From positions 62,001 to 126,000 of the forward strand of contig NZ_QZCS01000004.1 of the NCBI RefSeq assembly GCF_003594915.1: DNA of 64,000 nt. The letters are read 5' to 3'. How positions within the stretch are numbered: position 1 is the stretch's first letter; each line of letters opens with the position of its first letter. A program made the position numbers and the translations under genes. The stretch comes from Enterobacter chuandaensis (GTDB lineage Bacteria; Pseudomonadota; Gammaproteobacteria; Enterobacterales; Enterobacteriaceae). The notes below the pieces were generated by a model. The model saw only the letters and a program-made list of their open reading frames with translations. It was not told the origin of the DNA and did not search any database. Positions 54,077-64,000 of the stretch are shown piece after piece.

Positions 54077-55732
54077 ATGAATCGCAGACGTTTTCTAAAA
54101 GGCTCGCTGGCAGTGGCAGCCCTGAGCGGCACCTCTGGCCTTGCTTCCCTGTTCTCCAAAGCGGCATACGCTGCTGACTCTGACATCGCTGACGGTCAGA
54201 GCCGTCGTTTTGACTTCTCCGTACTGCAATCCATGGCGCATGACCTGGCGAAAACCCCGTGGGGTGGTGCGCCACGTCCGCTGCCGGAGACGCTGGCAAC
54301 CATGACGCCGCAGGCGTACAACGCCATTCGCTACGATGAGAAGCAGTCTCTGTGGAACAACATTGAAGGGCGTCAGCTGGACGTGCAGTTCTTCCATATG
54401 GGAATGGGGTTCCGCCGCCGCGTGCGCATGTTCTCGCTGGACCAGTCCACTTCTATGGCGCGCGAGATCCACTTCCGCCCGGAGCTGTTCAGCTACGGTG
54501 AAACGGGGGTGGATACCAAACAGCTGGAAGGGCAAAGCGATCTCGGTTTTGCGGGCTTCCGCGCCTTTAAAGCGCCTGAGCTGGCGCGTCGAGATATCGT
54601 CTCATTCCTCGGGGCGAGCTACTTCCGCGCGGTGGACGATACTTACCAGTACGGCCTTTCCGCGCGCGGCCTGGCGGTAGATACCTTTACCGACACGCCG
54701 GAAGAGTTCCCGGACTTCACCTCCTTCTGGTTTGAAACCGTCAAGCCTGGCGACACCACCTTTACCGTCTATACGCTGCTGGACAGCCCGAGCATCACCG
54801 GTGCCTACAAATTCGTGATCCACTGCGAGAAGAGCCAGGTGATCATGGAGGTGGAAAACCATCTCTACGCGCGTAAAGACATCAAGCAGCTCGGCATTGC
54901 GCCGATGACCAGCATGTTCAGCTGCGGTAATAACGAGCGACGCATGTGCGACACCATTCATCCACAAATCCATGATTCCGACCGCCTGGCGATGTGGCGC
55001 GGCAACGGGGAGTGGATCTGCCGTCCGCTGAACAACCCGCAGAAGCTGCAGTTTAATGCCTATATGGATAAGAACCCGAAAGGGTTCGGGCTGCTGCAGC
55101 TCGATCGCGATTTCTCGCACTATCAGGACGTGATGGGCTGGTATAACAAACGCCCGAGCCTGTGGGTTGAACCGCGAAACGACTGGGGTAAAGGCTCGGT
55201 TGGCCTGATGGAGATCCCAACCACCGGTGAAACGCTGGATAACGTGGTCTGCTTCTGGCAGCCGGAAAAAACAGTGAAAGCGGGTGACGAGCTGGACTTC
55301 AAATATCGCCTGTACTGGAGCGCCATGCCGCCGGTGCGTTCCCCGCTGGCTAACGTTTTTGCCACCCGTACCGGTATGGGCGGGTTCCCGGAAGGCTGGG
55401 CGCCGGGCGAAAATTACCCGAAAGTGTGGGCGCGTCGCTTTGCTATCGACTTCGTCGGGGGCGACCTGAAGGCCGCGGCGCCAAAAGGCATCGAGCCGGT
55501 GATTACGCTCTCCAGCGGTGAAGCAAAGCAGGTTGAGATCCTCTACGTTGAACCGTTTGACGGCTATCGCATTCTGTTTGACTGGTATCCAACCTCTGAC
55601 TCTACCGAACCGGTGGATATGCGTTTGTTCCTGCGCTGCCAGGGCGATGCCATCAGCGAAACCTGGCTGTATCAATATTTCCCGCCAGCGCCGGATAAAC
55701 GTCAGTATGTTGACGATCGGGTAATGCGTTAA
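54077..55732 (+). CDS. opgD: Glucans biosynthesis protein OpgD (MdoD)
   Basis: 551 residues, the E. coli length, from the ATG at 54077; the upstream in-frame region is not coding. A twin-arginine signal is visible ([18 protein letters not shown]), with cleavage near residue 32 (AAYAA/DSD). The mature part matches OpgD/Opg[35 protein letters not shown], and the [14 protein letters not shown] stretch. It works in the periplasm on osmoregulated glucan backbones, shaping their length and structure. In E. coli ydcH lies between opgD and rimL; here a 46-base repeat-bearing gap replaces it. Confidence 0.95.
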   Translation: MNRRRFLKGSLAVAALSGTSGLASLFSKAAYAADSDIADGQSRRFDFSVLQSMAHDLAKTPWGGAPRPLPETLATMTPQAYNAIRYDEKQSLWNNIEGRQLDVQFFHMGMGFRRRVRMFSLDQSTSMAREIHFRPELFSYGETGVDTKQLEGQSDLGFAGFRAFKAPELARRDIVSFLGASYFRAVDDTYQYGLSARGLAVDTFTDTPEEFPDFTSFWFETVKPGDTTFTVYTLLDSPSITGAYKFVIHCEKSQVIMEVENHLYARKDIKQLGIAPMTSMFSCGNNERRMCDTIHPQIHDSDRLAMWRGNGEWICRPLNNPQKLQFNAYMDKNPKGFGLLQLDRDFSHYQDVMGWYNKRPSLWVEPRNDWGKGSVGLMEIPTTGETLDNVVCFWQPEKTVKAGDELDFKYRLYWSAMPPVRSPLANVFATRTGMGGFPEGWAPGENYPKVWARRFAIDFVGGDLKAAAPKGIEPVITLSSGEAKQVEILYVEPFDGYRILFDWYPTSDSTEPVDMRLFLRCQGDAISETWLYQYFPPAPDKRQYVDDRVMR

Positions 55733-55741
55733 CGATCGATT

Positions 55742-55775
55742 CCCTCTCCCCATGGGAGAGGGTTAGGGTGAGGGG
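55742..55775 (+). repeat. Small palindromic repeat, copy 3, carrying the rimL ribosome binding site
   Basis: CCCTCTCCCC-ATGGGAGAGGG is followed by TTAGGGTGAGGGG, the same unit as at 22231 and 35876. The last GAGGGG sits 2 bases before the rimL ATG at 55778 and is its only Shine-Dalgarno-like sequence, so the repeat supplies or shields the translation start. Confidence 0.75.
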
Positions 55776-55777
55776 CA

Positions 55778-56326
55778 ATGACCGCAACACAATCCGAAAC
55801 TATTCCCGTATCTGACGCTCTCGAGCTTCGCGCCGTCGAAGAGCGCTACACTGCCGACCTGCACAATCTCGTCGTCAAAAACAAAACCTTTCTGCAAACC
55901 GCCTTTGACTGGGCGCAGCACGTGGGAAGCGAGGACGATACCCGACGCAACGTGCAGAGTAACCAGATGCTGCACCAGCGCGGCTACGCCAAAATGTTTT
56001 TGATCTTCAAGGACGATGAGCTGGTCGGCGTGCTGTCGTTCAATGCGATTGAGCCCGCCAACAAAGCCGCGTACATCGGCTACTGGCTGGATGAAGCGCA
56101 TCAGGGGCAGGGGATCCTCTCGCAGTCTTTACAGGCGTTTATGCGCTACTACGCCGGGCGCGGTGAGATCCGCCGTTTTGTGATCAAGTGTCGGGTGGCG
56201 AATCAGAGCAGCAACAGCGTCGCCCTGCGCAACAGTTTTACGCTGGAAGGGTGCCTGCGGGAAGCGGAATACCTGAATGGCGCCTATGACGATGTGAATA
56301 TCTACGGAAAGATTTATACCCTATAG
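55778..56326 (+). CDS. rimL: Ribosomal protein L7/L12 serine acetyltransferase RimL
   Basis: 182 residues (E. coli 179). This is a GNAT protein with the acetyl-CoA site in [14 protein letters not shown] near residue 110 and the RimL-type [21 protein letters not shown]-terminal region. It acetylates the N-terminal serine of L12 to give L7. The position between opgD and ydcK, and convergent overlap of 6 bases with ydcK, match E. coli. The start is set by the repeat-derived GAGGGG box. Confidence 0.94.
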   Translation: MTATQSETIPVSDALELRAVEERYTADLHNLVVKNKTFLQTAFDWAQHVGSEDDTRRNVQSNQMLHQRGYAKMFLIFKDDELVGVLSFNAIEPANKAAYIGYWLDEAHQGQGILSQSLQAFMRYYAGRGEIRRFVIKCRVANQSSNSVALRNSFTLEGCLREAEYLNGAYDDVNIYGKIYTL

Positions 56327-57301
56327 CGCCCCCAGCAGCGGCGTGCGGGTGATACGCTGGTCGCCGTTAATCACCTTTTCGCCGCGCAGGTGAATAGTTT
56401 CCCCGGCAAAGGCTTCAATCACCGCATCATCGGTGATTTCAACCCGATGCTCAATCAGCACGTCACCGCTGATGCGCGCGCGTCCCTGAATCACTACCTT
56501 ATCATCCAGCATGATCGGCCCGCCGCGCAGCCATGCCTGGCCGCCGATCAGTACGTGGTGCTTGATCACGCAGTTTCCTTCGACCACCGCGTTTTCGGCC
56601 ACCTGCGAGCTGTAGCGCACGGTCGGGATGGCATCGTCCTCGAAACCGGCAATCACCCGGGCGTTGCCGTACACTTTGGCGCAGTCGCACACCCAGACGT
56701 TGTTGAGATCATTACCTTCGAGGATCGCGCAGTCGAACACCTCGGCGCGGTGCTCAACGAAGGCATTATTCACCATCGCCTCACCGTAGATTTGCGCCTG
56801 GTGGACAATGCGCGAACGGCTTACCGTCGCCCTGTCATAGATTTGCAGGATCTGGTCATGATCCGGCGTGAGCCCTTTGGCGGCAATGATAACGCTGTTG
56901 TGAAGGACGCGAGCGTCACCGTAGATATGGCATTCGCCCCGCACGCAGGAGTGCTGTATAGTGACGTTGTCACTTATTCGCGCCCCGTGGCTGACTTCTG
57001 CCGCGTCAAGCCAGCAATTGTCGCCTGCGTGCGCGTCATGGCTCAGGATACACGGCAGGGTAAGGCGCGCGTTGCCGGACACGGATGCCCCGGCGAACAC
57101 CACGCTGTTTTCATCATAGATCCAGCAGTCTCCCTCCTGGGACAGGGCACGCTCATCGTCAACCCAGCCGCCTTTCGTACCGGTCGTCACATCATTAAAA
57201 TCTGCCGTGGCGATAATTTGCCGCAACGTGGTCGAGTGGGTTGTTTCGCCATTTTTCCACTGCCAGATCCGGGTTTCATCGCTGAGCCGATATTTGTTCA
57301 T
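56321..57301 (-). CDS. ydcK: YdcK, left-handed beta-helix family protein
   Basis: 326 residues from the ATG at 57301, exactly the E. coli YdcK length; another ATG lies 3 bases upstream. Nearly the whole chain from residue 60 is made of hexapeptide-like beta-helix turns ([36 protein letters not shown]), as in bacterial transferases and polymer-like proteins. The function is unknown, and no active-site residues can be picked out. Ends [18 protein letters not shown], like E. coli. Confidence 0.92.
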   Translation of the reverse strand: MNKYRLSDETRIWQWKNGETTHSTTLRQIIATADFNDVTTGTKGGWVDDERALSQEGDCWIYDENSVVFAGASVSGNARLTLPCILSHDAHAGDNCWLDAAEVSHGARISDNVTIQHSCVRGECHIYGDARVLHNSVIIAAKGLTPDHDQILQIYDRATVSRSRIVHQAQIYGEAMVNNAFVEHRAEVFDCAILEGNDLNNVWVCDCAKVYGNARVIAGFEDDAIPTVRYSSQVAENAVVEGNCVIKHHVLIGGQAWLRGGPIMLDDKVVIQGRARISGDVLIEHRVEITDDAVIEAFAGETIHLRGEKVINGDQRITRTPLLGAL

Positions 57302-57423
57302 CATGTTATCCCTGGTGAGCGTCTCCACTAAACGTAGCAAATTTTCGGCTTTCCGTTGTGCTGGCATCCGTCGCGGAAACCCCTTAAAATGGCATTTAAA
57401 ATACATTTTAAAAATTCAAATTT

Positions 57424-58425
57424 ATGAATAACGTTAACAAATCCCAACAGGTGCTTAACCTTCCCGCAGGGTATTTTGGCATGGTGCTTGGCATCATCGG
57501 CATGGGGTTCGCCTGGCGATACGCCAGCACCCTGTGGCCGGTGACGCGCTGGCCGGGTGAGATTCTGGTCGCTCTCGCGGTTACATGCTGGTTTTTACTG
57601 ACGGCAGCGTTTATTACCCGTGCAATTCGTTTCCCGCACAGCGTGCTGGCAGAGATGCGCCACCCGGTGATGAGCAGCTTCGTCAGCCTTTTTCCGGCCA
57701 CGACTATGCTGGTCGCCATCGGTTTTGTCCCCTGGTTCCGTCCGGTATCGCTGGCGCTGTTTGGCGTGGGCGTGGTGGTGCAGCTTGCCTATGCTGCCTG
57801 GCAAAGCGCCGGGCTATGGCGGGGGACGCACCCGCACGAGGCCACCACGCCGGGATTATATCTGCCGACGGTGGCGAATAATTTTATCAGCGCAATGGCG
57901 TGCGGAGCCCTGGGGTTCAACGACGCAGGGCTCGTCTTCCTCGGTGCGGGCGTCTTTTCCTGGCTCAGCCTGGAGCCGGTGATCCTCCAGCGTCTTCGCA
58001 GCGCCGGAGAGCTTCCCTCCGCGCAGCGTACCTCTTTAGGCATTCAGCTGGCGCCCGCGCTGGTGGCATGTAGCGCCTGGTTTAGCGTCAACGGTGGAGA
58101 AGCCGACACCTTCGCCAAAATGCTGTTCGGCTACGGCCTGTTGCAGCTGCTGTTTATGCTGCGCCTGCTGCCGTGGTATTTGTCTCAGCCGTTTAACGCC
58201 TCCTTCTGGAGTTTTTCGTTCGGCGTGTCGGCTCTGGCTACCACGGGGCTGCATCTGGGGCACGGCAGTTCGTCTGGATTCTTCCACGCCATTGCCGTGC
58301 CGCTGTTTATCTTTACCAACCTCATCATTGGGATGCTGTTGGTTCGTACATTTATCCTGCTGATACAGGGCAAACTTCTGGTGCGCACTGATAAAGCACT
58401 GCTTATGCAATCTGAGGAAAAATAA
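57424..58425 (+). CDS. tehA: TehA, SLAC1-family anion channel/tellurite resistance protein
   Basis: 333 residues with ten membrane helices. It matches E. coli TehA through [38 protein letters not shown] and [20 protein letters not shown]. The family (SLAC1/TDT) is a trimeric anion channel; with TehB it gives tellurite resistance when overexpressed. The stop and the tehB start share one base (TAATG), so the two genes are coupled. The order ydcK-tehAB is that of E. coli. Confidence 0.95.
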   Translation: MNNVNKSQQVLNLPAGYFGMVLGIIGMGFAWRYASTLWPVTRWPGEILVALAVTCWFLLTAAFITRAIRFPHSVLAEMRHPVMSSFVSLFPATTMLVAIGFVPWFRPVSLALFGVGVVVQLAYAAWQSAGLWRGTHPHEATTPGLYLPTVANNFISAMACGALGFNDAGLVFLGAGVFSWLSLEPVILQRLRSAGELPSAQRTSLGIQLAPALVACSAWFSVNGGEADTFAKMLFGYGLLQLLFMLRLLPWYLSQPFNASFWSFSFGVSALATTGLHLGHGSSSGFFHAIAVPLFIFTNLIIGMLLVRTFILLIQGKLLVRTDKALLMQSEEK

Positions 58426-59018
58426 TGGCTGTCGATGAAAATTACTTCACTGAGAAATATGGCTTAACCCGTACGCATTCCGAGGTGCTGTACAGCGCGG
58501 GGATCGTTAAGCCGGGTAAAACGCTGGATCTGGGCTGCGGCAATGGCCGCAACAGCCTTTACCTGGCGGCTAACGGCTACGATGTCACCGCCTGGGATAA
58601 AAACCCGATGAGCATTGATAACATCGAGCGCATCAAAGCGGCAGAAGGGATAGCCAACCTGCATACGGCGATTAAGGATCTCAACAGCCTGAGTTTTGAC
58701 GGCGAGTACGACTTCATTCTCTCCACCGTGGTGCTGATGTTCCTGGAGGCGAAAACCATCCCGGGCCTTATCGCCAATATGCAGCGCTGCACGAAACCCG
58801 GCGGCTATAACCTGATCGTTGCCGCGATGGACACGGCGGATTATCCGTGCACCGTCGGCTTCCCGTTTGCATTTAAAAGCGGTGAACTGAGCAACTACTA
58901 CGAAGGCTGGGAGTTGCTCAAATACAACGAAGAGGTTGGCGAGCTGCACCGCACCGATGAAAACGGCAACCGCATTAAGCTGCGCTTTGCCACCATGCTG
59001 GCGCGCAAGCCCGCTTAA
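58425..59018 (+). CDS. tehB: Tellurite methyltransferase TehB
   Basis: 197 residues. The SAM-binding motif [18 protein letters not shown] lies at about 34-51, and the TehB-specific N-terminus ([18 protein letters not shown]) and [14 protein letters not shown] are present. It uses S-adenosylmethionine to methylate tellurite or selenium compounds, making volatile products. It is coupled to tehA and converges with the pepT-like gene, whose stop is 4 bases away on the other strand. Confidence 0.95.
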   Translation: MAVDENYFTEKYGLTRTHSEVLYSAGIVKPGKTLDLGCGNGRNSLYLAANGYDVTAWDKNPMSIDNIERIKAAEGIANLHTAIKDLNSLSFDGEYDFILSTVVLMFLEAKTIPGLIANMQRCTKPGGYNLIVAAMDTADYPCTVGFPFAFKSGELSNYYEGWELLKYNEEVGELHRTDENGNRIKLRFATMLARKPA

Positions 59019-60244
59019 CGGGCGGCCAGCAGGCAGATCTGCAGGGCAGTCCTGTAAGACGCCTCGAAGGACGACAGCGGCAGGAATTCAAACTTCGAGT
59101 GGAAGTTATGCGCGCCGGTGAAGAAGTTCGGGGTGAGTAACCCTTTTGCTGACAGCGCCGCGCCGTCCGTGCCGCCGCGCATGGGGATGGGTTTTGGGGT
59201 AATGCCGAGCGATTCCATCGCCTCAAACATCAGGTCGATAGCGCGCCGGTCTTCACCAATCGCATTGCTGATATTGCTGTAGGTATCCTCAATGCGATAC
59301 TCCACCTTTGCCGTCGGGTGTTGGGCGGCAATCAACGCGGCGACGTCCGCGATCTGCTGCTTGCGGGCGGCAAAGCCGGTTTTATCAAAATCACGAATGT
59401 TGGCCTTTAACACGGCGTCGTTTTGCCCGGCCTGGATGCCGTTAAACCAGATATAGCCCTCGCGGCCCTCGGTGCACTCTGGCGTTTGCTGGCGGTCGAA
59501 ATGGCTGATGAAATCGGTCGCCATCAGTAACGGGTTCACCAGTACGCCTTTGGCGGACATCGGGTGCGCCGTCACGCCGGTAAAGCGGATCTCAGCGGCT
59601 GCCGCGTTAAAATTCTCGTAAACAATTTCCCCCAACTCGCAGCAGTCGATGGTCCAGGCAAAATCAACGTCGAAGCGTTTCAAATCCAGCGCCTTGGCGC
59701 CGTTAAGGCCAATCTCTTCATCGGGCACAAACGCGACCACAATGTCGCCATGCTGATGTTCAGCGGTGAGGTTTTCCAGCACGGTCATCACCACGGTTAC
59801 CGCTGCTTTATTATCTGCGCCTAATACGCTGGTACCGTCGCTGAAAATAATCTCTTCATCCGGATAAGCCAGAATTTCCGGGTGCTCATTCACGCGCAGC
59901 CAGATGTCTTTATCCTTATTCAGACAGAGATCTTCACCACGAAACGTTAATATTTGCGGATGAATATCCGGTGATAAACCGACGTCAACGGTATCAATAT
60001 GGGTAATAAAGCCGATGCGCGGCGCGCCGGGCACATTGCCTTTTTTTACCGCCGTCACGGTAGCGAATTCGTCAATCACGATGTCGTTTAACCCCAGCTG
60101 TGCCAGCTCTTGCGCCAGTTCCCGCGCCATGTCGTGCTGGCCCGGCGTCGAGGGCAGGGTTTTCACTTTCGGATCGCTCTGGCTGGTAATAGCGAGATAG
60201 CGGAAAAAACGGTGCGTTAATTGTCTGGAAAGAGGCGAGCCCAT
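59015..60244 (-). CDS. PepT-like M20 metallopeptidase
   Basis: 409 residues from the ATG at 60244; a 13-residue longer frame is less likely. M20 peptidase metal residues are present: His82 and Asp84 (THIDTVD), Asp144 (LGADNKAAV), Glu176-Glu177 (VPDEEIG), the [15 protein letters not shown] region, and the final HNFHSKFEF His. It has the tripeptidase T layout (about 408 residues) but is clearly divergent from E. coli PepT, so it is a second, paralogous peptidase with unknown specificity. It is divergent from a DppA-like binding-protein gene, which suggests a joint peptide-use unit. Confidence 0.85.
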   Translation of the reverse strand: MGSPLSRQLTHRFFRYLAITSQSDPKVKTLPSTPGQHDMARELAQELAQLGLNDIVIDEFATVTAVKKGNVPGAPRIGFITHIDTVDVGLSPDIHPQILTFRGEDLCLNKDKDIWLRVNEHPEILAYPDEEIIFSDGTSVLGADNKAAVTVVMTVLENLTAEHQHGDIVVAFVPDEEIGLNGAKALDLKRFDVDFAWTIDCCELGEIVYENFNAAAAEIRFTGVTAHPMSAKGVLVNPLLMATDFISHFDRQQTPECTEGREGYIWFNGIQAGQNDAVLKANIRDFDKTGFAARKQQIADVAALIAAQHPTAKVEYRIEDTYSNISNAIGEDRRAIDLMFEAMESLGITPKPIPMRGGTDGAALSAKGLLTPNFFTGAHNFHSKFEFLPLSSFEASYRTALQICLLAAR

Positions 60245-60352
60245 AGTGTTTTCTTCCTTATTTATTTTTCGGGTGTTTGCCACTTCACTTTAATGTTATT
60301 TATGAAATGGCAAAAGAATTAATTAGCCGTCGAATTAAAAAGACAGGAATAA

Positions 60353-61951
60353 ATGATGACAAGCAAACGCACAATGTTAACGCTGGCACTCGCTGCGCTT
60401 ACGGTCAGTTCCTCCGTTGCCGCGAAAACGCTGGTGTATTGCTCCGAAGGGTCGCCGGAAAACTTTAATCCTCAGTTATACACATCGGGGACCAGCGTGG
60501 ATGCCAGCGCCGTGCCGGTCTATAACCGGCTGGTCGATTTCAAACCCGGCACCACGGAGCTGGTACCGAGCCTGGCAGAGCGCTGGGAGGTGAGCGACGA
60601 CGGCAAGGTTTACACCTTCCATCTGCGTAAAGGGGTGAAGTTCCAGAGCAATAAATTGTTCACGCCGACCCGGGATTTTAACGCCGATGACGTGATCTTC
60701 TCGTTTATGCGTCAGAAAGACGTGAACCATCCCTATCACAACGTCTCAAACGGCAGCTATTCCAACTTTGAAAGTCTGGAGTTTGGCAGTCTGATAACCG
60801 CCATTGATAAAGTCGATGACCACACGGTGCGCTTTACCCTGGCACACCCGGAAGCGCCGTTTGTTGCCGATCTGGCATGGTATTTCGCCTCGATCCTCTC
60901 CGCGGAATATGCCGATGCGATGCTGAAAGCGGGCACGCCGGAGAAGGTGGATATGCAGCCCATCGGCACCGGGCCGTTTAAGCTGGCGCAGTATCAGAAA
61001 GATTCCCGCATTCTGTTTACGGCATTTGCCGACTACTGGCAGGGGAAATCGAAGCTGGATCGGCTGGTCTTTACCATCACGCCGGATGCCTCCGTGCGTT
61101 TTGCCAAAATTGAGAAAAACGAATGCCAGGTAATGCCGTTCCCGAACCCGGCGGATCTGCCGCGCATGAAGGCAAATAAGGATATTAACCTGATGAGCAA
61201 GGCGGGGCTGAATACCGGTTTTCTGGCGTTTAATACCCAAAAGCCGCCGCTGGATAACGTGAAGGTTCGTCAGGCGCTGGCGATGGCGATCAACAAACCG
61301 GCCATTATCGACGCGGTATTCCACGGCACGGGCACCGCGGCGAAAAACCTGCTGCCGCCCGGCGTCTGGAGCGCTGACAGCGAGCTGAAAGATTACGATT
61401 ACGATCCTGAAAAAGCGAAAGCGTTGCTGAAAGAGGCCGGTTTTGCCAACGGGGTGAGCATCGATTTATGGGCGATGCCCGTGCAGCGGCCCTATAACCC
61501 GAATGCGAAACGCATGGCGGAGATGATTCAGGCCGACTGGGCAAAAGTGGGCGTGCAGACCAAAATTGTCACTTACGAATGGGGCGAATACCTTAAGCGC
61601 GTGAAGGGTGGTGAACATCAGGCCGCGCTAATGGGCTGGACGACCGCAACGGGCGATCCGGATAACTTCTTTGGCCCACTGTTTACCTGCACGTCTGCCA
61701 ACGGCGGATCGAACTCGGCCAAATGGTGCTACCCGCCCTTTGATAAAATTATTGCCGAGGCAAAATCGATAACCGATCGCGACAAACGTGTGGCGCTGTA
61801 CAAAGAGGCGCAGCAGATGATGCATGACCAGATGCCAGCGGTGATGATTGCACATTCAACGATTTTCGAACCCGTCCGCAAGGAGGTGACCGGCTACGAA
61901 ATCGACCCGTTTGGCAAACATTTGTTCTGGCAGGTGGATATTCAACCGTAA
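60353..61951 (+). CDS. DppA-like peptide-binding protein (orphan ABC substrate-binding)
   Basis: 532 residues with an N-terminal signal peptide cleaved near residue 24 (SSSVAA/KT). It belongs to the cluster-C oligopeptide/dipeptide solute-binding proteins: LVYCSEGSPENFNPQLYTSG, AERWEVSDDGKVYTFHLRKGVKF, and GWTTATGDPDNFFGPLF with the peptide-site Asp-like residue. E. coli DppA is 535 residues. No permease genes follow, as the next gene is ydcL after a terminator, so it must feed a Dpp-type transporter encoded elsewhere or another system. Divergent from the pepT-like gene. Confidence 0.9.
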   Translation: MMTSKRTMLTLALAALTVSSSVAAKTLVYCSEGSPENFNPQLYTSGTSVDASAVPVYNRLVDFKPGTTELVPSLAERWEVSDDGKVYTFHLRKGVKFQSNKLFTPTRDFNADDVIFSFMRQKDVNHPYHNVSNGSYSNFESLEFGSLITAIDKVDDHTVRFTLAHPEAPFVADLAWYFASILSAEYADAMLKAGTPEKVDMQPIGTGPFKLAQYQKDSRILFTAFADYWQGKSKLDRLVFTITPDASVRFAKIEKNECQVMPFPNPADLPRMKANKDINLMSKAGLNTGFLAFNTQKPPLDNVKVRQALAMAINKPAIIDAVFHGTGTAAKNLLPPGVWSADSELKDYDYDPEKAKALLKEAGFANGVSIDLWAMPVQRPYNPNAKRMAEMIQADWAKVGVQTKIVTYEWGEYLKRVKGGEHQAALMGWTTATGDPDNFFGPLFTCTSANGGSNSAKWCYPPFDKIIAEAKSITDRDKRVALYKEAQQMMHDQMPAVMIAHSTIFEPVRKEVTGYEIDPFGKHLFWQVDIQP

Positions 61952-61956
61952 TTTTC

Positions 61957-61986
61957 ACTGCCCGGTACGCTTCCGGGCAGTCTTTT
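61957..61986 (+). terminator. Rho-independent terminator after the DppA-like gene
   Basis: Perfect 9-bp stem ACTGCCCGG / CCGGGCAGT with a 7-base loop, then CTTTTC. Confidence 0.88.
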
Positions 61987-62085
61987 CGCAATTTGTGCTC
62001 CCCGCATCATTTTTTGTCACAACAAACCCACCAGACTTTTGCTATAACTTCAAATGCATACTTGCAGATAACATGGAAAACTATC

Positions 62086-62760
62086 ATGCGTACTCAAACT
62101 TTTTTTAAAGTTGCAGTGCTTACTGGTTTATTGGCAGTGGCGGGCTGTTCTTCAAAAGTCGCGGCTCCCGAACAATATTCAGGCTTTTTAAAAGATTATT
62201 CCGGCTTGCAGCAGACGACGTCTGCGACAGGTAAACCCACGCTGCGTTGGGTTGATCCTTCCTATAACGAAGCCAACTACGACAGCATTATCTGGACGCC
62301 AATTACCTATTATCCAGCGCCAAAACCAACGACGCAGATTGGGCAGAGAACGCTTGATGAACTGTTGAATTACACCAATAACAAAATGAAAACGGCGATT
62401 GGTACCCGTAAGCCGATTGTGACCACGCCAGGTAAACACAGCCTGATTTTCCGCGGTGCAATCACCGGGGTGAGTTCGCAGAAAGAAGGCCTGCAGTTCT
62501 ATGAAGTGGTGCCGGTCGCGCTGGTGGTAGCAGGTACGCAGATGGCAACCGGCCATCGCACCATGGATACCCATCTCTTCTTTGAAGGCGAGCTGATCGA
62601 CGCGGCCACCAATAAGCCGGTGATGAAGGTCGTTCGTAAAGGCGAAGGTAAAGAGCTGAATAACGAAAGTACGCCGATGACCTTTGCGACGCTGAAGCAG
62701 GTTGTTGACGACATGGCGACGGATGCCACCATGTTTGACGTGAAGAAAACCACCAAATAA
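62086..62760 (+). CDS. ydcL: YdcL, DUF3313 lipoprotein
   Basis: 224 residues from the ATG at 62086 (E. coli YdcL 222); a longer frame from 61993 is not used. The lipobox VAGC gives Cys21 as the lipidated residue, with Ser-Ser following, so outer-membrane sorting is likely. The DUF3313 signature includes YDSIIWTPITYYPAPKP and VVPVALVVAGTQMATGHRT. E. coli YdcL is a predicted lipoprotein of unknown function. Ends the E. coli-collinear backbone in this window. Confidence 0.93.
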   Translation: MRTQTFFKVAVLTGLLAVAGCSSKVAAPEQYSGFLKDYSGLQQTTSATGKPTLRWVDPSYNEANYDSIIWTPITYYPAPKPTTQIGQRTLDELLNYTNNKMKTAIGTRKPIVTTPGKHSLIFRGAITGVSSQKEGLQFYEVVPVALVVAGTQMATGHRTMDTHLFFEGELIDAATNKPVMKVVRKGEGKELNNESTPMTFATLKQVVDDMATDATMFDVKKTTK

Positions 62761-62763
62761 CGT

Positions 62764-62792
62764 AAAACGGCCTGCATCGCGCGGGCCGTTTT
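62764..62792. terminator. Terminator after ydcL
   Basis: AAAACGGCC-TGCATCGCGCG-GGCCGTTTTT: an AAACGGCC / GGCCGTTT stem with a T run, placed between ydcL and the convergent exporter gene; may act both ways. Confidence 0.85.
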
Positions 62793-62794
62793 TC

Positions 62795-63691
62795 TTATAC
62801 CGTACGCAGGCGCCTGAACCAGGTTTCTGGTTTCGTAAACATCACCATATTCCCGCCCAGAATCAACAGTAAACCGACGATGCCGTTGATATGCCAGACG
62901 TAGCCTTCATACACCGTTGAGATGGAGAGCGCCACCAGCGGGAAGAGCAGCGTACTGTAGGCCGCTTTCCCGGGGCCAATGCGTCCTACCAGGGTGAAGT
63001 AAGCGCCAAAGGCAATAACCGAACCAAACAGGGCCAGATAAAGCAGCGCGCCCATGTAACTCACCGTCCATTCCGGGGCAAAACTGTCGCCTCTGAAAAG
63101 CGCAATACATCCCATAACCAGCGTACCGTAAAGCATCGCCCAGGCGTTGGTGGTCATGGTTTCCAGACCTCTGCGCTGATGCCGCATGCTGATCATATTG
63201 CCCAGCGAAAAACCGTACGTGCCGAGGGCGGAAAGACCAATGCCCGTCAGCAGCGAGGCGCTCCAGCCGCTGGCCAGCAGGTCGTCCCAGAAAAGGATAA
63301 CAATCCCGATAAGACCCAACGTCGCCGCCGTCCAGAACCGCGCAGGCGGGCGCTGACCGAAGAAAATAAAGCAGTTAATGGCGTTGTAGAGCACCGCCAT
63401 GGAAAAGATCACCGATTCCAGCCCGGTGTTGATATGCGCCGCCGCGGTATAAAAACACCAGAAGTTAAAGCAGAACACGCAGCATCCCTGCAACATGCAA
63501 AACAGATGATCGCGCAGCGCCAGCTTGCGCAGTCGGCGCAGGGCGAGCAGCACAACCATCATCGTGGCGCTGGCCACGGCGAAGCGCCAGAAAATAGACA
63601 CCGGGGCCGGCACGGGGCCTTGCTGCAGGAAAATGGCAATCCAGGTGGTTCCCCAGATGATCACGACCAGTCCATATAATAATGCGTTCAT
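62795..63691 (-). CDS. EamA/DMT family exporter
   Basis: 298 residues with ten membrane helices in two EamA repeats (VVIIWGTTWIAIFLQQGP in helix 1 and LLYLALFGSVIAFGAYFT in the second half). This drug/metabolite transporter group includes amino-acid and metabolite exporters such as RhtA and YedA. The substrate is not predictable. It is divergent from the incomplete regulator gene at 63866, which probably controls it. Confidence 0.88.
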   Translation of the reverse strand: MNALLYGLVVIIWGTTWIAIFLQQGPVPAPVSIFWRFAVASATMMVVLLALRRLRKLALRDHLFCMLQGCCVFCFNFWCFYTAAAHINTGLESVIFSMAVLYNAINCFIFFGQRPPARFWTAATLGLIGIVILFWDDLLASGWSASLLTGIGLSALGTYGFSLGNMISMRHQRRGLETMTTNAWAMLYGTLVMGCIALFRGDSFAPEWTVSYMGALLYLALFGSVIAFGAYFTLVGRIGPGKAAYSTLLFPLVALSISTVYEGYVWHINGIVGLLLILGGNMVMFTKPETWFRRLRTV

Positions 63692-63865
63692 ACCTTTTCT
63701 CTTCTTAAACCACAGAAGCCGCCAGTATGGCGCTGGGATCGGTCAGGGGCTTTCAACGGCTTGCGGTGGACTTGCAAAATCTTGCGCTTTTTTCTTTTCC
63801 GGGGGCTGGCAACGGGAGAAAACAATTCTTAGACTGACAGTTCACTCAATAACGCGCTAACGGTT

Positions 63866-64000
63866 ATGTCTCACGCTTACGATACCTTTGAAACGCTACG
63901 CCAGCAGAATGCGGTGCTCCGGGAAACGGTCGCGCTCAATTCCGGCATTCAGCTGGCGGCGTGGTACAACAAGCACGACACGATAACGGTTAAAAGCAAC
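63866..64000 (+). CDS. N-terminal part of a probable regulator (cut by window end)
   Basis: Only 45 codons are visible (MSHAYDTFETLRQQNAVLRE...). The segment is open to the last base and resembles the cupin-like N-terminus of some AraC-type regulators (residues that include SGIQLAAWYNKHDTITV). The divergent gap to the EamA exporter gene (174 bases) is a usual regulator-exporter layout. A ribosome binding site is not clear. The DNA-binding domain is not in the window, so the class is a guess. Confidence 0.45.
   Translation, partial: MSHAYDTFETLRQQNAVLRETVALNSGIQLAAWYNKHDTITVKSN

Overview
This 64 kb window is chromosomal DNA of an enterobacterium, most likely Enterobacter or a close relative such as Lelliottia. 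Genes are dense, moderately GC-rich and enterobacterial in type, with REP-type palindromes in several gaps. A backbone of genes follows the order of one E. coli K-12 segment: azoR, hrpA, ydcF, gapC, cybB, trg, ydcI, ydcJ, opgD, rimL, ydcK, tehAB, ydcL. Gene blocks absent from that part of K-12 sit between these anchors. I see no rRNA, tRNA, CRISPR array, intact insertion sequence or prophage. This rests on reading and remembered family signatures, not on searches.

Left part (1-8.6 kb). The window opens inside a + strand operon with overlapping genes: FAD oxidoreductase, DUF1365, a cyclopropane-synthase-like methyltransferase, DUF2878, a chalcone-isomerase-like protein and the DUF3833 lipoprotein. 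It looks like an envelope fatty-acid modification module. Next come a DUF606 transporter pair divergent from a LysR regulator, and mesX-mesD, which fit the oxygen-dependent, folate- and cobalamin-independent methionine synthase system.

8.7-10.2 kb is a small AT-richer accessory patch on the - strand: a polymorphic-toxin-like protein that ends where a DUF6883 toxin domain should begin, an intact DUF4926 immunity-type gene, and the last 33 codons of a type VI secretion Hcp gene. It reads as a decayed effector/immunity cassette that kept its immunity gene.

10.2-31.4 kb mixes backbone (yaiL, a pseudouridine synthase, azoR, hrpA, ydcF, gapC, cybB) with accessory blocks: an O-methyltransferase, an EmrAB/NodT-type efflux operon, a YdgJ-like oxidoreductase with a DeoR regulator, queH, an acetyltransferase/LysR pair, an AT-rich segment with an unknown Cys-rich protein, and the formaldehyde system frmRA with its G-tract operator but no frmB.

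31.5-36.8 kb holds trg, whose product ends in an NWETF receptor pentapeptide, then the PQQ glucose dehydrogenase gcd and ydcI.

37.0-47.5 kb is a compact stress block: a YghA-like SDR, YdeI, a DUF421 pair, YdeJ/CinA and a second SDR, then a long - strand run yciG, yciF, a small membrane protein, yciE, the manganese catalase katN, a short bd-type oxidase (cioAB) and a trehalose-synthase-like GH13 enzyme. Its content recalls stationary-phase stress islands of pseudomonads and the katN-yciGFE locus of Salmonella.

48-64 kb returns to backbone: ydcJ, a carboxylesterase, a LysR/aminotransferase/periplasmic binding protein unit, opgD, rimL, ydcK, tehAB, a pepT-like peptidase divergent from an orphan DppA-like binding protein, ydcL, an EamA exporter, and the first 45 codons of a probable regulator cut by the window edge.
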